This document shows, in pieces, positions 16,924-26,365 of a DNA stretch of 64,000 bases (position 1 is the stretch's first letter; each line of letters begins with the position of its first letter). The notes below the pieces were generated by a model, which was not told where the DNA came from, ran no database searches, and saw only the letters and a program-made list of their open reading frames with translations. Source of the stretch: Paraglaciecola sp. L3A3 (GTDB lineage: Bacteria; Pseudomonadota; Gammaproteobacteria; Enterobacterales; Alteromonadaceae); assembly GCF_009796765.1 (NCBI RefSeq), contig NZ_CP047023.1:4199501-4263500 (forward strand), in the 5' to 3' direction. Both the position numbers and the translations under genes were made by a program.

Positions 16924-19671
16924 ATGAAAACCTCAAATTTCCCAACACGCTTTGCATTAACACTTTGTTTTTTAGCCATAGTCAATTTTGGATGTACGAG
17001 TCCAACAGAATACTCTAGCAACAAACAAACAGATGATTTTTTTGAACAAATAAAAAATACAAAAGCCCCATCAGATCCAAACATTGAATGGCAAAGCATT
17101 GGCCCGGGTATGTCTGGGTATAACGAAAAACTCTGGACTCACCCTACCGATCCAAAGGCGATTTTCTTAGGTCCTGATATGCATGTCGCTTATGGCAGTT
17201 GGGATTCAGGACATACTTGGCATAACATTCAAGATCCTGATGGTCTTGGCCAAGAAATGAAACGAATACTGGATATTGACTTTTCTCACCAAGATGCAGA
17301 TTTTGGTATGGCGATTGATTGGAATGGTTGGCTGTATCAAACCAAAGACCGCGGACGCTCTTGGCAAAAACTACATGAACTTGCAGGCAGTTATAAAGAT
17401 GTTGGTGTTGACCCATACGATCCGATTGCCTTTAGAAAAGGCTGGTATGACGAACAAATAGGCAGACGTTTAGCAGAAATATCAGTTGACCCCAGTAATG
17501 ATAACCTCTGGTATATCGGCGCTGGCGATTTTTGGAATACCAAAGAAAATCATAGAAGTATAACTCGTACCCAAGGTAATAAATTGGCCTATGCTGATTA
17601 TGGTTACTTACTAAAAAGTACCAATAAAGGTAAAACTTGGAGCAAGATATCAAAAGGATTACCTGAAGATCTAGATACTGGCAGAATTTTAGTTCATCCA
17701 GAAAACTCGCAACAAATTATTGCTGCCACTAACCGTGGTTTAATGCACAGCAGTAATGGCGGTTTAGATTGGCAGTTTGCTGCCAATGGTTTACCCCATA
17801 ATATTCCTCGCGATTTAACCTATCATTACGATAAGGCAACAGGTCAATACACCTTATATTTAATTGAACAAACCACCTATAACAAAGACGGCCAGTCAGT
17901 CAGTTCTTCTGGTGGGATCTATACAAGTACTGACGGCGGTAAACACTGGAAAAATATCACAGGAAACCTAGCCCTCGATTTAACTCAAATTTCTTATCCT
18001 GAAGAAATTCAACGTTATTACCGTACTTTAGCGAACTGGTTTGAAATTAGTCCTAATGCAGCTAAAGAGCAATTCCCCAAATTACCCACTGCTGTTTTAC
18101 CCGTATTCAATCGCATAGTAGTAAACCCAAATAACAGCCAAGAAATATATATTACCTACAACAAAAAACACGATCGCACTTTTGGCCCAGGTGAAGTATG
18201 GCGAACTCTTGATGGTGGTAAAACATGGTTAGTCGTTGCCCGTCATGGTAAATACTGGCTCAGTGGTAAAGACAAAGATTATTGGGCAAAACGAAATAAT
18301 CCCACTCATACCAATATTGATTTTGCCCATGTACAACCAGAAATGGATCATGCCGCAGAAAACCAGGGTAACCGTCTATTAGCTATCAACTCTGCAGGCC
18401 AAGTATTTATGAGTATCTCGCAACAAACCCACAGATCGTCAGATAAAGGAAAAACTTGGCAACAAATTGATGATGATGAAGTATCACCTGGTAGTGATGT
18501 GTGGGTTGGCCGTGGCGATAGTAATTTGCCAGGTCGATTTATGTTGTTGGAAACAGGTATCCCAGAAAGACGTTTATTAGCCAGTGGTGAACATGGTGTT
18601 TGGCAAACGGTGGCCGCAGATTTACCTAACAAACAAGATGTAGCTTTACAACAAATAGAAGGACAAACCAATATTACCGGTATGGTATCTATCTCAACTA
18701 TCGCTGTGCATCCCAAGGATCCTAATATCATTTACTTATTAGCTTGGCGTCAAAAACACCTAGGTAAATTGCGTCGTTCCACCGACGGTGGCAAAAGCTG
18801 GGAAAACATAGCCACAGTTGTTGAAAATGATATTAAAAAAGTCGATGGTTATGCTGCCAAAAGCCAAGACCAAACAATCAATCAAGTTGTGCAAGGCCCT
18901 AAAGGTTTAATGCCAGCGCAGAACTCACTGATTATTGATCCCAATAATCCTGACAATATGTATTTTGTCATGACCAGAGATGCATTTTCAGAAATTTATC
19001 GTGCGCCTCGTCGTAATCCAACTAAAGGAGATTATGGCGTAATGAAGTCGACCGATGGAGGCTATAACTGGCAAAGTAGCAACCAAGGGATCCATGCTGG
19101 CGCGAGCTTACGTACCATAACCTTCGATCCTGCTGACTCCAATACTTTATATGCAGCGGCAACAGATGACCAAGGAGGCTTATATAAGTCAAGCAATCAA
19201 GGTAAGAATTGGCACAGAGTTACCATTCCAACAGTGATTAAAAGTGTCAACAATGTGTTTGTCGATAGGAATACTCAAGCTATATATATTAGTGCTGGCG
19301 GTTTCTATACAGGTAAATATGCAGAAGGTGGAGCTTGGCGTAGCTTGGATAATGGCAATACTTGGCAACAAATATTTAAAGCACCATTAGTGCTGCAAGT
19401 AGAGTCATCGCCTGTCAATCCAGATTTGTTAGTGCTCACTGTGGGTAACCAAATGCGTATGGATAGACAATTTATGAATCCGGGCATTTATTTATCGCAA
19501 GATGGGGGCAATAGCTGGAATAAAATCAATAAACAGTTAGGTAACTACGATAAAATTATTGATGCTAAACCCGATCCATATAATCCCAATGTAATCTGGG
19601 CAGCCGGCTGGGGAAGTGGTTGGCATATTGCTTATTTAAATGGCTCTAAAGAGAGTTGGTTAACAAAGTAA
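16924..19671 (+). CDS. Large Asp-box (BNR/sortilin-like) propeller lipoprotein, candidate new galactan enzyme
   Basis: A 915-residue lipoprotein with lipobox VNFGC (Cys24). At least ten Asp-box turns of the form S-x-D-x-G-x-T/S-W run through the whole length (for example STNKGKTW, STDGGKHW, TLDGGKTW, SSDKGKTW, STDGGYNW, SQDGGNSW). This is the pattern of tandem seven-bladed propellers as in GH74 and VPS10/sortilin-like proteins. No known catalytic family could be assigned, and no low-complexity linker splits it. It lies between the SMP-30-like gene and the symporter/GH117 pair, so it is probably a cell-surface protein acting on or binding carrageenan. Only a half-match to the regulon palindrome is seen at about 16828-16842. 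Confidence 0.75.
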   Translation: MKTSNFPTRFALTLCFLAIVNFGCTSPTEYSSNKQTDDFFEQIKNTKAPSDPNIEWQSIGPGMSGYNEKLWTHPTDPKAIFLGPDMHVAYGSWDSGHTWHNIQDPDGLGQEMKRILDIDFSHQDADFGMAIDWNGWLYQTKDRGRSWQKLHELAGSYKDVGVDPYDPIAFRKGWYDEQIGRRLAEISVDPSNDNLWYIGAGDFWNTKENHRSITRTQGNKLAYADYGYLLKSTNKGKTWSKISKGLPEDLDTGRILVHPENSQQIIAATNRGLMHSSNGGLDWQFAANGLPHNIPRDLTYHYDKATGQYTLYLIEQTTYNKDGQSVSSSGGIYTSTDGGKHWKNITGNLALDLTQISYPEEIQRYYRTLANWFEISPNAAKEQFPKLPTAVLPVFNRIVVNPNNSQEIYITYNKKHDRTFGPGEVWRTLDGGKTWLVVARHGKYWLSGKDKDYWAKRNNPTHTNIDFAHVQPEMDHAAENQGNRLLAINSAGQVFMSISQQTHRSSDKGKTWQQIDDDEVSPGSDVWVGRGDSNLPGRFMLLETGIPERRLLASGEHGVWQTVAADLPNKQDVALQQIEGQTNITGMVSISTIAVHPKDPNIIYLLAWRQKHLGKLRRSTDGGKSWENIATVVENDIKKVDGYAAKSQDQTINQVVQGPKGLMPAQNSLIIDPNNPDNMYFVMTRDAFSEIYRAPRRNPTKGDYGVMKSTDGGYNWQSSNQGIHAGASLRTITFDPADSNTLYAAATDDQGGLYKSSNQGKNWHRVTIPTVIKSVNNVFVDRNTQAIYISAGGFYTGKYAEGGAWRSLDNGNTWQQIFKAPLVLQVESSPVNPDLLVLTVGNQMRMDRQFMNPGIYLSQDGGNSWNKINKQLGNYDKIIDAKPDPYNPNVIWAAGWGSGWHIAYLNGSKESWLTK

Positions 19672-19703
19672 ATACTGAGTAAACTAACCAATACATTGAT
19701 TTT

Positions 19704-19727
19704 AGCCCAGCTTTGTTGGGCTTTTTA
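19704..19727 (+). terminator. Rho-independent terminator of the Asp-box lipoprotein gene
   Basis: AGCCCA and TGGGCT pair around a short loop and are followed by TTTTTATT, about 30 bases after the stop codon. Confidence 0.8.
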
Positions 19728-19928
19728 TTCTTTATAACTTAACATTCTGACAAAATACCTTTGTTACTATAATAGATACGACGTGACATTGTATATTGTT
19801 TATATTATTGTACGCCCACCCTATTGAACCTAGATTTCTGAATAATTTTCGAACCAAGGTCATGCCTAACGTATGCAGTTCATATAAATTTTTCAGGTTA
19901 CTAAAACATAGAAAAATAAGCTTTCAAT

Positions 19929-21614
19929 ATGAATATTATAGATATTAGCGTTATTCTGATTTTTACCCTTTTAGTTGTTGGTTGTGGTTTGAGTTTTTCT
20001 AGCTCAGGTCGCGATATCAAGTCCTTTTTCTCCGCAGGTGGTGCCCTTCCTTGGTGGATGAGTGGTTTATCATTATTTATGAGCTTCTTTTCTGCGGGAA
20101 CCTTTGTGGTATGGGGCTCAATAGCTTACAAACACGGGTGGGTAGCCATTACCATTCAATGGACTATGTGCTTAGCAGGGATCATCATTGGTTTTTGGAT
20201 CGCACCGAAATGGAATAAAACCAAGGTTATCACTGCCGCCGAATTTATCAGAAATCGCTTAGGTCAACGCGTACAAACCGTATATACCAGCATTTTTATC
20301 GTGATTTCTACCTTCACTACAGGCGCATTTTTATACCCAGTAGCGAAAATTATTGAAGTGGCCACAGGCCTACCAATAGTCAGTACCATCATTGCTCTAG
20401 GTCTACTTATTTTATTTTACACCGCAGTTGGCGGACTATGGGCAGTAATAGTCACAGATATTTTACAGTTTGTGGTACTTACCGCTGCGGTTTTAATTGT
20501 GGTGCCATTAGCCTTAGACCAAGTCGGCGGTGTGTCTGGTTTTATTGAAAAAGCCCCAGAAGGATTTTTCGCTCTTTCTAGTGGTGAATATTCATGGAGC
20601 TTCATCTTTGCTTTTGCCTTATATAATTTATTTTTTATTGCCGGAAATTGGGCTTACGTACAACGATATACCAGTGTTGCTACACCTAAAGATGCTAAAA
20701 AGGTGGGTTGGTTATTTGGCGGTTTATATTTAATTAGCCCTGTTATTTGGATGTTGGCACCTATGATTTATCGTGTGCTTAATCCTGACCTTGCTGGTAC
20801 TGACGACGAAGGTGCTTACTTACTAATGTGTAAAGCAGTATTACCTATAGGTATGCTGGGCTTAATGTTAGGTGGTATGATTTTCGCTACATCCAGCTCA
20901 ATCAATACAGCGCTAAACATTACCGCTGGGGTCATTACCAATGATGTATTTAAATTTTTTCGTCCTAATGCCAGTCAAAACACCCTAGTTAAAGTGGGCC
21001 GTATTGCTACTGCTTGTTTAGGCCTTGTCACTATAGGAGTCGCTTTATTAGTGCCTTATATGGGCGGCGTGGTAGAAGTGGTGATGACTATGGCAGCCTT
21101 CACCGGTGGCGCATTGTTCTTACCACCAATTTGGTTGTTGTTTTCACGTTTCCAAAATGGTTTTACCATCCTGAGCACGAGTATATTAACGTTACTTATC
21201 AACGCATTCTTTAAGTTTGTATCGCCCAGTTTATTAGATATCTCACTGTCTCGTTCAGAGGAGATGTTAGTGGGTGTGTTAGTTCCAGTATTCTTCTTAA
21301 CCGTTTTTGAATTGTATAAACGAGCGAGAAATGAACAAGCTGAATTATATGAAGAATACACAAAAATAGAACAAGCTAAAAACGTGCAAGAAGCACCTGA
21401 AGAGCAACAAGATCATGATACCGATAACAACAAAGGTAGCCGAGTTATTGGCTTTGGTATTTTCATGACAGGTTTGATCATGCTTGGTTTATCATTTTTG
21501 GCAGAAAAAGGCGTATTCGTAGTAGGACTTACTGCAACGATAGTGACATTATTAGGCGCTGTACTTTTGTATCGTTTTCGCAGCACCAAAGCCAGTGGAG
21601 CGACAAATGCCTAA
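19929..21614 (+). CDS. Sodium:solute symporter (SSS/SGLT family)
   Basis: A 561-residue membrane protein with about 13-14 helices. The SSS core shows in FFSAGGALPWWMSGLSLFMSFFSAGTF near residues 33-60, AVGGLWAVIVTDILQFVVL near 165, and FATSSSINTALNI near 318, each described here by its landmark residues. A charged cytoplasmic segment (about 470-505, EEQQDHDTDNN) precedes the last helices. It likely imports a galactan mono- or oligosaccharide with sodium. Its stop overlaps the GH117 start by eight bases, a translationally coupled pair, so the imported substrate is probably the neo-oligosaccharide that GH117 splits. Confidence 0.87.
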   Translation: MNIIDISVILIFTLLVVGCGLSFSSSGRDIKSFFSAGGALPWWMSGLSLFMSFFSAGTFVVWGSIAYKHGWVAITIQWTMCLAGIIIGFWIAPKWNKTKVITAAEFIRNRLGQRVQTVYTSIFIVISTFTTGAFLYPVAKIIEVATGLPIVSTIIALGLLILFYTAVGGLWAVIVTDILQFVVLTAAVLIVVPLALDQVGGVSGFIEKAPEGFFALSSGEYSWSFIFAFALYNLFFIAGNWAYVQRYTSVATPKDAKKVGWLFGGLYLISPVIWMLAPMIYRVLNPDLAGTDDEGAYLLMCKAVLPIGMLGLMLGGMIFATSSSINTALNITAGVITNDVFKFFRPNASQNTLVKVGRIATACLGLVTIGVALLVPYMGGVVEVVMTMAAFTGGALFLPPIWLLFSRFQNGFTILSTSILTLLINAFFKFVSPSLLDISLSRSEEMLVGVLVPVFFLTVFELYKRARNEQAELYEEYTKIEQAKNVQEAPEEQQDHDTDNNKGSRVIGFGIFMTGLIMLGLSFLAEKGVFVVGLTATIVTLLGAVLLYRFRSTKASGATNA

Positions 21615-22779
21615 GCAAAAAACTGTAGGTTTCCCTTGGGATATCCCCCAAGCAAAACCCGACCGCCCATTAAGTTTGGCCATGGAGCGTTTGTACGATA
21701 ATTATTTAACGCCTAGGCCCGAAGACAATCCATTATTTACTAGCTTTAGATACACCAAGTTAGCAGGTTTTGACTACAGTAATCACGATGGTACCGTTTC
21801 TAGACGAGACCCCTCTAAAATAGTAAAGGTGAATGACGTATATTATGTTTGGTATACCAAACGAGCTACACCGACCCCGCCTAATGGCGCAGAGTTATGC
21901 ACAGACGTTATACCTTCGACTGATTGGGATTTAGCAGAGATTTGGTACGCCACCAGCCAAGATGGTTTTACTTGGCAAGAGCAAGGCGTTGCTGTCACTC
22001 GGCCAAATAAACCAGGCCTTGGTTGGCGCTCGGTATCGACCCCAGACATACTTGTTTGGCAAGATAAATACTATTTGTACTATCAAGCATTTATGGAAGC
22101 CAGTGGATTAAAAGGAGATCATTGTCCGGTAACCTTGTCATCAGCTGACTCACCTGATGGTCCATGGACACCTTGCAATGAAATTGTAGTGGCCAATGGT
22201 GCAAAAGATGAATGGGATCAGTTTTCTATTCACGACCCTTATTTATTAGTGTTTGCAGGAAAAATTCACCTATATTACAAAGCAGCTTACGGCGACAGAC
22301 CAGATTATTTGGTGGGCAATGGTTTAGCCATAGCTGAAAGCCCTATGGGGCCTTTTGTTAAACACCCACTTAATCCCATTATGAACTCTGGCCACGAAAC
22401 TTGTTATTTCCCGTTTAGACAAGGGATTGCCAACTTAGCCATACGTAATGGTAACGAAAACAACACTATTCAATACTCGCCAGACGGAGTTAATTTTAGT
22501 CTTGCCTCAGTTACCTCACTGATGCCCACTGCTGCCGGTCCTTATATACCTGATGCGTTTAGTGATACTAATGATGGAGCGGGTATAAGCTGGGGCTTAT
22601 CACATTTTTCAGATAAACAGGATCCTACCTCCAAACACAGCTTCCTCGGACGATTCGACTGTAACTTGTTAGCCAATAAACAAAGCAACGAATTAAAAGA
22701 AACTGACATAGTGCATAACCCAGAGGTTTATTTTGCCCAAAGCCTTAGCCCTGAACAAATACAAGCAAGGCAAAAATAA
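21607..22779 (+). CDS. GH117 alpha-1,3-(3,6-anhydro)galactosidase (neoagarobiose hydrolase-like)
   Basis: A 390-residue protein with no signal peptide. The start at ATG 21607 follows GGAG by seven bases and overlaps the symporter stop. The N-terminal SxAxxR motif (S23, A25, R28), which marks the dimerising helix region of GH117, is present. A five-bladed propeller follows, with the catalytic-type aspartate D68 in SRRDPSK, STPDILVWQDKYYLYYQ, and HETCYFPF near the C-terminal third. GH117 enzymes remove the non-reducing-end 3,6-anhydro-alpha-L-galactose from neoagarobiose in the cytoplasm. Next to carrageenan enzymes it may accept the D-anhydro sugar or serve hybrid galactans. Confidence 0.9.
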   Translation: MPKQKTVGFPWDIPQAKPDRPLSLAMERLYDNYLTPRPEDNPLFTSFRYTKLAGFDYSNHDGTVSRRDPSKIVKVNDVYYVWYTKRATPTPPNGAELCTDVIPSTDWDLAEIWYATSQDGFTWQEQGVAVTRPNKPGLGWRSVSTPDILVWQDKYYLYYQAFMEASGLKGDHCPVTLSSADSPDGPWTPCNEIVVANGAKDEWDQFSIHDPYLLVFAGKIHLYYKAAYGDRPDYLVGNGLAIAESPMGPFVKHPLNPIMNSGHETCYFPFRQGIANLAIRNGNENNTIQYSPDGVNFSLASVTSLMPTAAGPYIPDAFSDTNDGAGISWGLSHFSDKQDPTSKHSFLGRFDCNLLANKQSNELKETDIVHNPEVYFAQSLSPEQIQARQK

Positions 22780-22814
22780 AGGGAAATCTGATTTATTCAA
22801 AATAGAGATTATAC

Positions 22815-22846
22815 AAAAAAGCATCATTATTTAGTGATGCTTTTTA
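22815..22846. terminator. Bidirectional terminator between GH117 and GH127 genes
   Basis: GCATCA and TGATGC pair around eight bases and have A-runs on the left and T-runs on the right, so it can stop both convergent transcripts. Confidence 0.78.
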
Positions 22847-22918
22847 ATATGTATAGTTTACCCCAGCTATAAAAATAGATAGTTAGTACTTGCGTACTTT
22901 AAACCTAGATAATTAATA

Positions 22919-24904
22919 TTACTTCCAAACAACAGGCACAAATACCGACATTTCGGCGGTACCGCGGTTACTCCAAGCATAATAAGGTACAAAGTTAGTT
23001 TTATTTTCTTGCCAATTTGGCTTTTTAACCGCGGTGTACATCGCCCCTTGTTCAGTTGAACGTAAGTAAGTATCAGCAGTGATAATAGCAGTACCACCTA
23101 AGAAGTCAGCTTGATAGTCAACGGCTAACTCAGTGTCACCTTTGACATAAACATCCAACACACTAGCGCCTTCTGGTAAATCAGGGGTTTCAACACAATA
23201 AACTACTGGCCCACGTTTTATTGCCACTTGATTACGCACTTCTTCGATACGTTGATGCCCTTCAATAAAAGTCGCTTCCATTGGAATATCAATCACAATC
23301 ACATCACCAGCTTGCCATTCACGGTTAAGAATTGCATAAGAGGCAGGAATCGCTTCAACACCTGCATCTTTACCGTTAATAGTAATAGTCACTCCGGTTG
23401 CCCAACCTGGCACGCGTAAAGCAATATCAAAGGCTTCTGACTTACATGCATCTACCGTGAGTTTAACTAAACCTTTCCACGGATATTCAGTGTCTTGAGA
23501 TAACTTAATCTTAGAGCCATCAAGCATAGTGGTAGCTAAATTATTACTGCCGTATAAATTAACGTGTACACCATTATCAGCCAAGCTATAAGCCCAACCG
23601 GATAGATTTGAAATAGTACGCACTAAGTTAGGTGGGCAGCAAAAACACGCTAAATAACCTTCGCGGTTTGGCGTTTCGGTCACATCAGCATGGGCATCAT
23701 AGTCGCGGGTACCGTGTAACATTCTGAGTGGGTTAGCATAAAAGTAATCTTTACCTTCAACACTAATACCTGACAGGCCACTGTTGTGCATGACTAATTC
23801 AATAATGTCGGCATATTTGGCTTGGCCATGAATACCTAACATTCTAAAACTGAACATGGCATTACATAAATTTGCACAGGTTTCGTTATAAGCAGTTAAG
23901 TTAGGCATCATATAATCATCAATGAAACCTTCTTCGATCATATCTCGGTTAGCAGATGCACCATAGTGAGTTTGCCCCACAGCCCCAGTTGCATACATTT
24001 TTTTCTGAGTAACACTTTCCCACAAACGATCTAGCGCAGTAATTAAAGCGGTTTCGCCCGTTTCAGCATAGACATCAGCAGCTCCTGCATAATAATACAA
24101 AGCTAGTACCGCATGACCGACCGGATCGGTTGCTTCTCTTAGTGGGGTTCGCTCTTGTACCATGTCGCCAATTGGATAACCCACAGTGGTATTGTCATGC
24201 ACTATTTCGTATGTGCCACGACGGTCGATAAACTTCTGCGCTAGTTTAAGATATTTTTCGTCGCCCACTGTGCGGTATAGTTCAACCAAGCCCATAATTT
24301 GGGTTTGGTTAAAACCAAAACGTTGGAAGTGCCGTGTATCTGGGAAAAAAATGGTATACAAAAGTTCAGCATGTTTAATCGCCAAATCTAAAAAATTATT
24401 TTGTCCCGTTAACCTATGATGGGCACAAGCACTGATAAACAAATGGCCAGTGTTATACATTTCATGATATTTACGATTTTCATATCGATCAGCGTCTGCA
24501 CATAGTTGGATTTGTGTTTGCAAATACCCGTCAGGCTCTTGTGCTTTGGCCAAAATATCTATGTATTCATCTAATTCAGTCAGCAATGCTGCTTCTTTAG
24601 TTAATGCATAGGCATAGGTTTTCGCTTCCATAAATTTATAAAAGTCGCCATCATGCCAATACATACCTTTATGCTCGCCTTTTTTCATACCTGCAGCAAT
24701 TTTAAAGTTATTCAATGCATGACCTACATCACCACATAAAACATCCCCCATGTATGGGATCATAACGTCAATCGCCTTTTGGGTTTTTTCGGCCCAAAAA
24801 CCATGAGTCCAGGTACAATCCCCAAAGTTAATATTTTTTAGCTTTACATGTGGGCTTGCTGAATTGGCATTAATTGCCTTGTTGTGCGCATGTACTGAAT
24901 TCAA
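22919..24904 (-). CDS. GH127 (DUF1680) glycoside hydrolase, probable 3,6-anhydro-D-galactosidase
   Basis: A protein of about 661 residues without a signal peptide. TTG 24904 has AGGA seven bases upstream and is preferred to the TTG eight codons earlier. An (alpha/alpha)6 barrel is followed by beta domains. The GH127 zinc-site residues are all present: E341 and C343 in NETCANL, and C420, C422 and C423 in ACFCCPP, mirroring E338, C340, C415, C417 and C418 of the beta-L-arabinofuranosidase HypBA1. GH127 members of marine Pseudoalteromonas carrageenan loci are alpha-1,3-(3,6-anhydro)-D-galactosidases acting on neocarrabiose, the most likely role here. A perfect regulon palindrome lies about 140 bp upstream. 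Confidence 0.88.
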   Translation of the reverse strand: MNSVHAHNKAINANSASPHVKLKNINFGDCTWTHGFWAEKTQKAIDVMIPYMGDVLCGDVGHALNNFKIAAGMKKGEHKGMYWHDGDFYKFMEAKTYAYALTKEAALLTELDEYIDILAKAQEPDGYLQTQIQLCADADRYENRKYHEMYNTGHLFISACAHHRLTGQNNFLDLAIKHAELLYTIFFPDTRHFQRFGFNQTQIMGLVELYRTVGDEKYLKLAQKFIDRRGTYEIVHDNTTVGYPIGDMVQERTPLREATDPVGHAVLALYYYAGAADVYAETGETALITALDRLWESVTQKKMYATGAVGQTHYGASANRDMIEEGFIDDYMMPNLTAYNETCANLCNAMFSFRMLGIHGQAKYADIIELVMHNSGLSGISVEGKDYFYANPLRMLHGTRDYDAHADVTETPNREGYLACFCCPPNLVRTISNLSGWAYSLADNGVHVNLYGSNNLATTMLDGSKIKLSQDTEYPWKGLVKLTVDACKSEAFDIALRVPGWATGVTITINGKDAGVEAIPASYAILNREWQAGDVIVIDIPMEATFIEGHQRIEEVRNQVAIKRGPVVYCVETPDLPEGASVLDVYVKGDTELAVDYQADFLGGTAIITADTYLRSTEQGAMYTAVKKPNWQENKTNFVPYYAWSNRGTAEMSVFVPVVWK

Positions 24905-25045
24905 AATAATTTCCTGCCTATCATACAAACTGAGATGTTATACCAAAGAAAAAGTATTTCACTCAAAGTGGGTTATCAAAAATGGTTATCTGATTTAGCC
25001 AAAACCAATATTGTTATGACATTGTTAAATCAATTACGAACATTT

Positions 25046-25060
25046 AAACATATGATGTTT
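25046..25060. promoter_or_regulatory. Putative DgoR-like operator (GH127 gene)
   Basis: AAACATATGATGTTT is a perfect AAACAT-N3-ATGTTT dyad, extended by one matching T/A pair on each side, between the GH127 and GH5 genes and upstream of GH127. Confidence 0.65.
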
Positions 25061-25172
25061 ATAAAAACAATACCTAGAAATTTATTATCAACTCAGAACT
25101 AAACTGATCGCTAACCCCAAGATCTAAATACCCAATATTAGGCTTTTAAAAAGTGACAACAGCAAAGTACAT

Positions 25173-26222
25173 CTATTGCTCAGCACCAGCATAATCATAG
25201 TTGTGCCAATTACGTATTATTTCTTTAACTAACTTACCTGATTGAGTAAAGTTATCGTCAGTCCAATTCGCATCGGGTTTAGAGCCTACAGATAACATAG
25301 ATGCCCCTTCTTTTTTACTGTGCAATGACCAATTGCAGTGAGATAAATCATTAACTCGCATAAAATCTATCCAACGCTTTGTTTCATCTACATTTGCCTC
25401 ACCATCACCATTTGCATTGACGGTACCCCACTCGGTCACCATTAAGGCAATACCTTTATTCATGGCATAACTAGCTTTATCTCTTAAGTCTTGTTTATGC
25501 GTGCCTGCATAAAAATGTAAGGTGTAAGCTAAATTTTCAACACCTAAAATTGGATTGTCAGCGGCTTTGTCCACTTCTTGTGACCACTTTTGTGTGCCTA
25601 CAACAATCAAGTTATCAGGGTCGATTTTTCTTATTGCAGCAATAACATGCTCAGCATATGGCTTAATCACAGTATTCCAGTCTGTATTGGCTAAAGGTTC
25701 GTTATAAATTTCGTAAATTATATTAGGCGTATTGCCATATTGATTGGCAATTGAGGTAAAGAAATCGACAGCTTGTGGAATATTTTCTTCTGCATGATGC
25801 GAATGCCAATCCACAATAAAATACATACCCTGCTCAATGGCAGCATCGGCTACGGCTTGGATTTTTTGCATTCGCCCTATTGGGTCTTCAAGGTAACCCC
25901 CTCTGCTTTCAACCCCCATAGCGATTCTAATAATAGGCGCGTTCCACTCTTGCTGCATATAAGCCACTACATCCGCATTATAATATTCATCGGGTGCATA
26001 ATGCCCTTTTTGCTGCCATCCTTTGTTGCCCCAAAACAAACTCGGTCCAGCCAAAGATACCTTGTCGCCATGTTGATCTGTAATTTTACTGCCGACCACC
26101 TTTAATTGACCATATAATTGCACAGCAGTTTGTGTTGAGACTTGATTATTATCTGATTGAAACCAACAACCAGATAAAAAAAATACTACAGTCATGAACA
26201 TCGGATAAGATAATATCTGCAT
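25173..26222 (-). CDS. GH5 (subfamily 2-like) endoglucanase-type lipoprotein
   Basis: A 349-residue lipoprotein with lipobox FLSGC (Cys19) and an AGGA ribosome site. A single TIM barrel carries the GH5 landmarks: DWHSH at 138-142, acid/base E175 in EIYNEP, the HFYAG turn near 236 and nucleophile E264 in MVTEWGT. These match cellulase-like GH5_2 enzymes, which cut beta-1,4-glucan. It has no linker or binding module. Its position beside GH127 suggests membership in the galactan island, but the sequence favours a beta-glucan substrate, so it may serve another polysaccharide. No good copy of the regulon palindrome precedes it. Confidence 0.85.
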   Translation of the reverse strand: MQILSYPMFMTVVFFLSGCWFQSDNNQVSTQTAVQLYGQLKVVGSKITDQHGDKVSLAGPSLFWGNKGWQQKGHYAPDEYYNADVVAYMQQEWNAPIIRIAMGVESRGGYLEDPIGRMQKIQAVADAAIEQGMYFIVDWHSHHAEENIPQAVDFFTSIANQYGNTPNIIYEIYNEPLANTDWNTVIKPYAEHVIAAIRKIDPDNLIVVGTQKWSQEVDKAADNPILGVENLAYTLHFYAGTHKQDLRDKASYAMNKGIALMVTEWGTVNANGDGEANVDETKRWIDFMRVNDLSHCNWSLHSKKEGASMLSVGSKPDANWTDDNFTQSGKLVKEIIRNWHNYDYAGAEQ

Positions 26223-26365
26223 TTTCTGTCCTAAAAATATTCAATATTTTTATTGTGTTACAGATAGTAACCACAAACATGACGGATTAAATATATTATT
26301 TGTCACAATTTGACATGAGTTTTCTGTTGAAAATCAGGCAAAATGTGATCACAAACTTATTAACC

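Noticed and set aside
16924..19671. Lambda-carrageenase (GH150) assignment for the Asp-box lipoprotein
   Set aside because: Size and propeller character are similar, but Asp-boxes run over the full length and no linker splits two different domains, so a firm GH150 call is not supported without a profile search.
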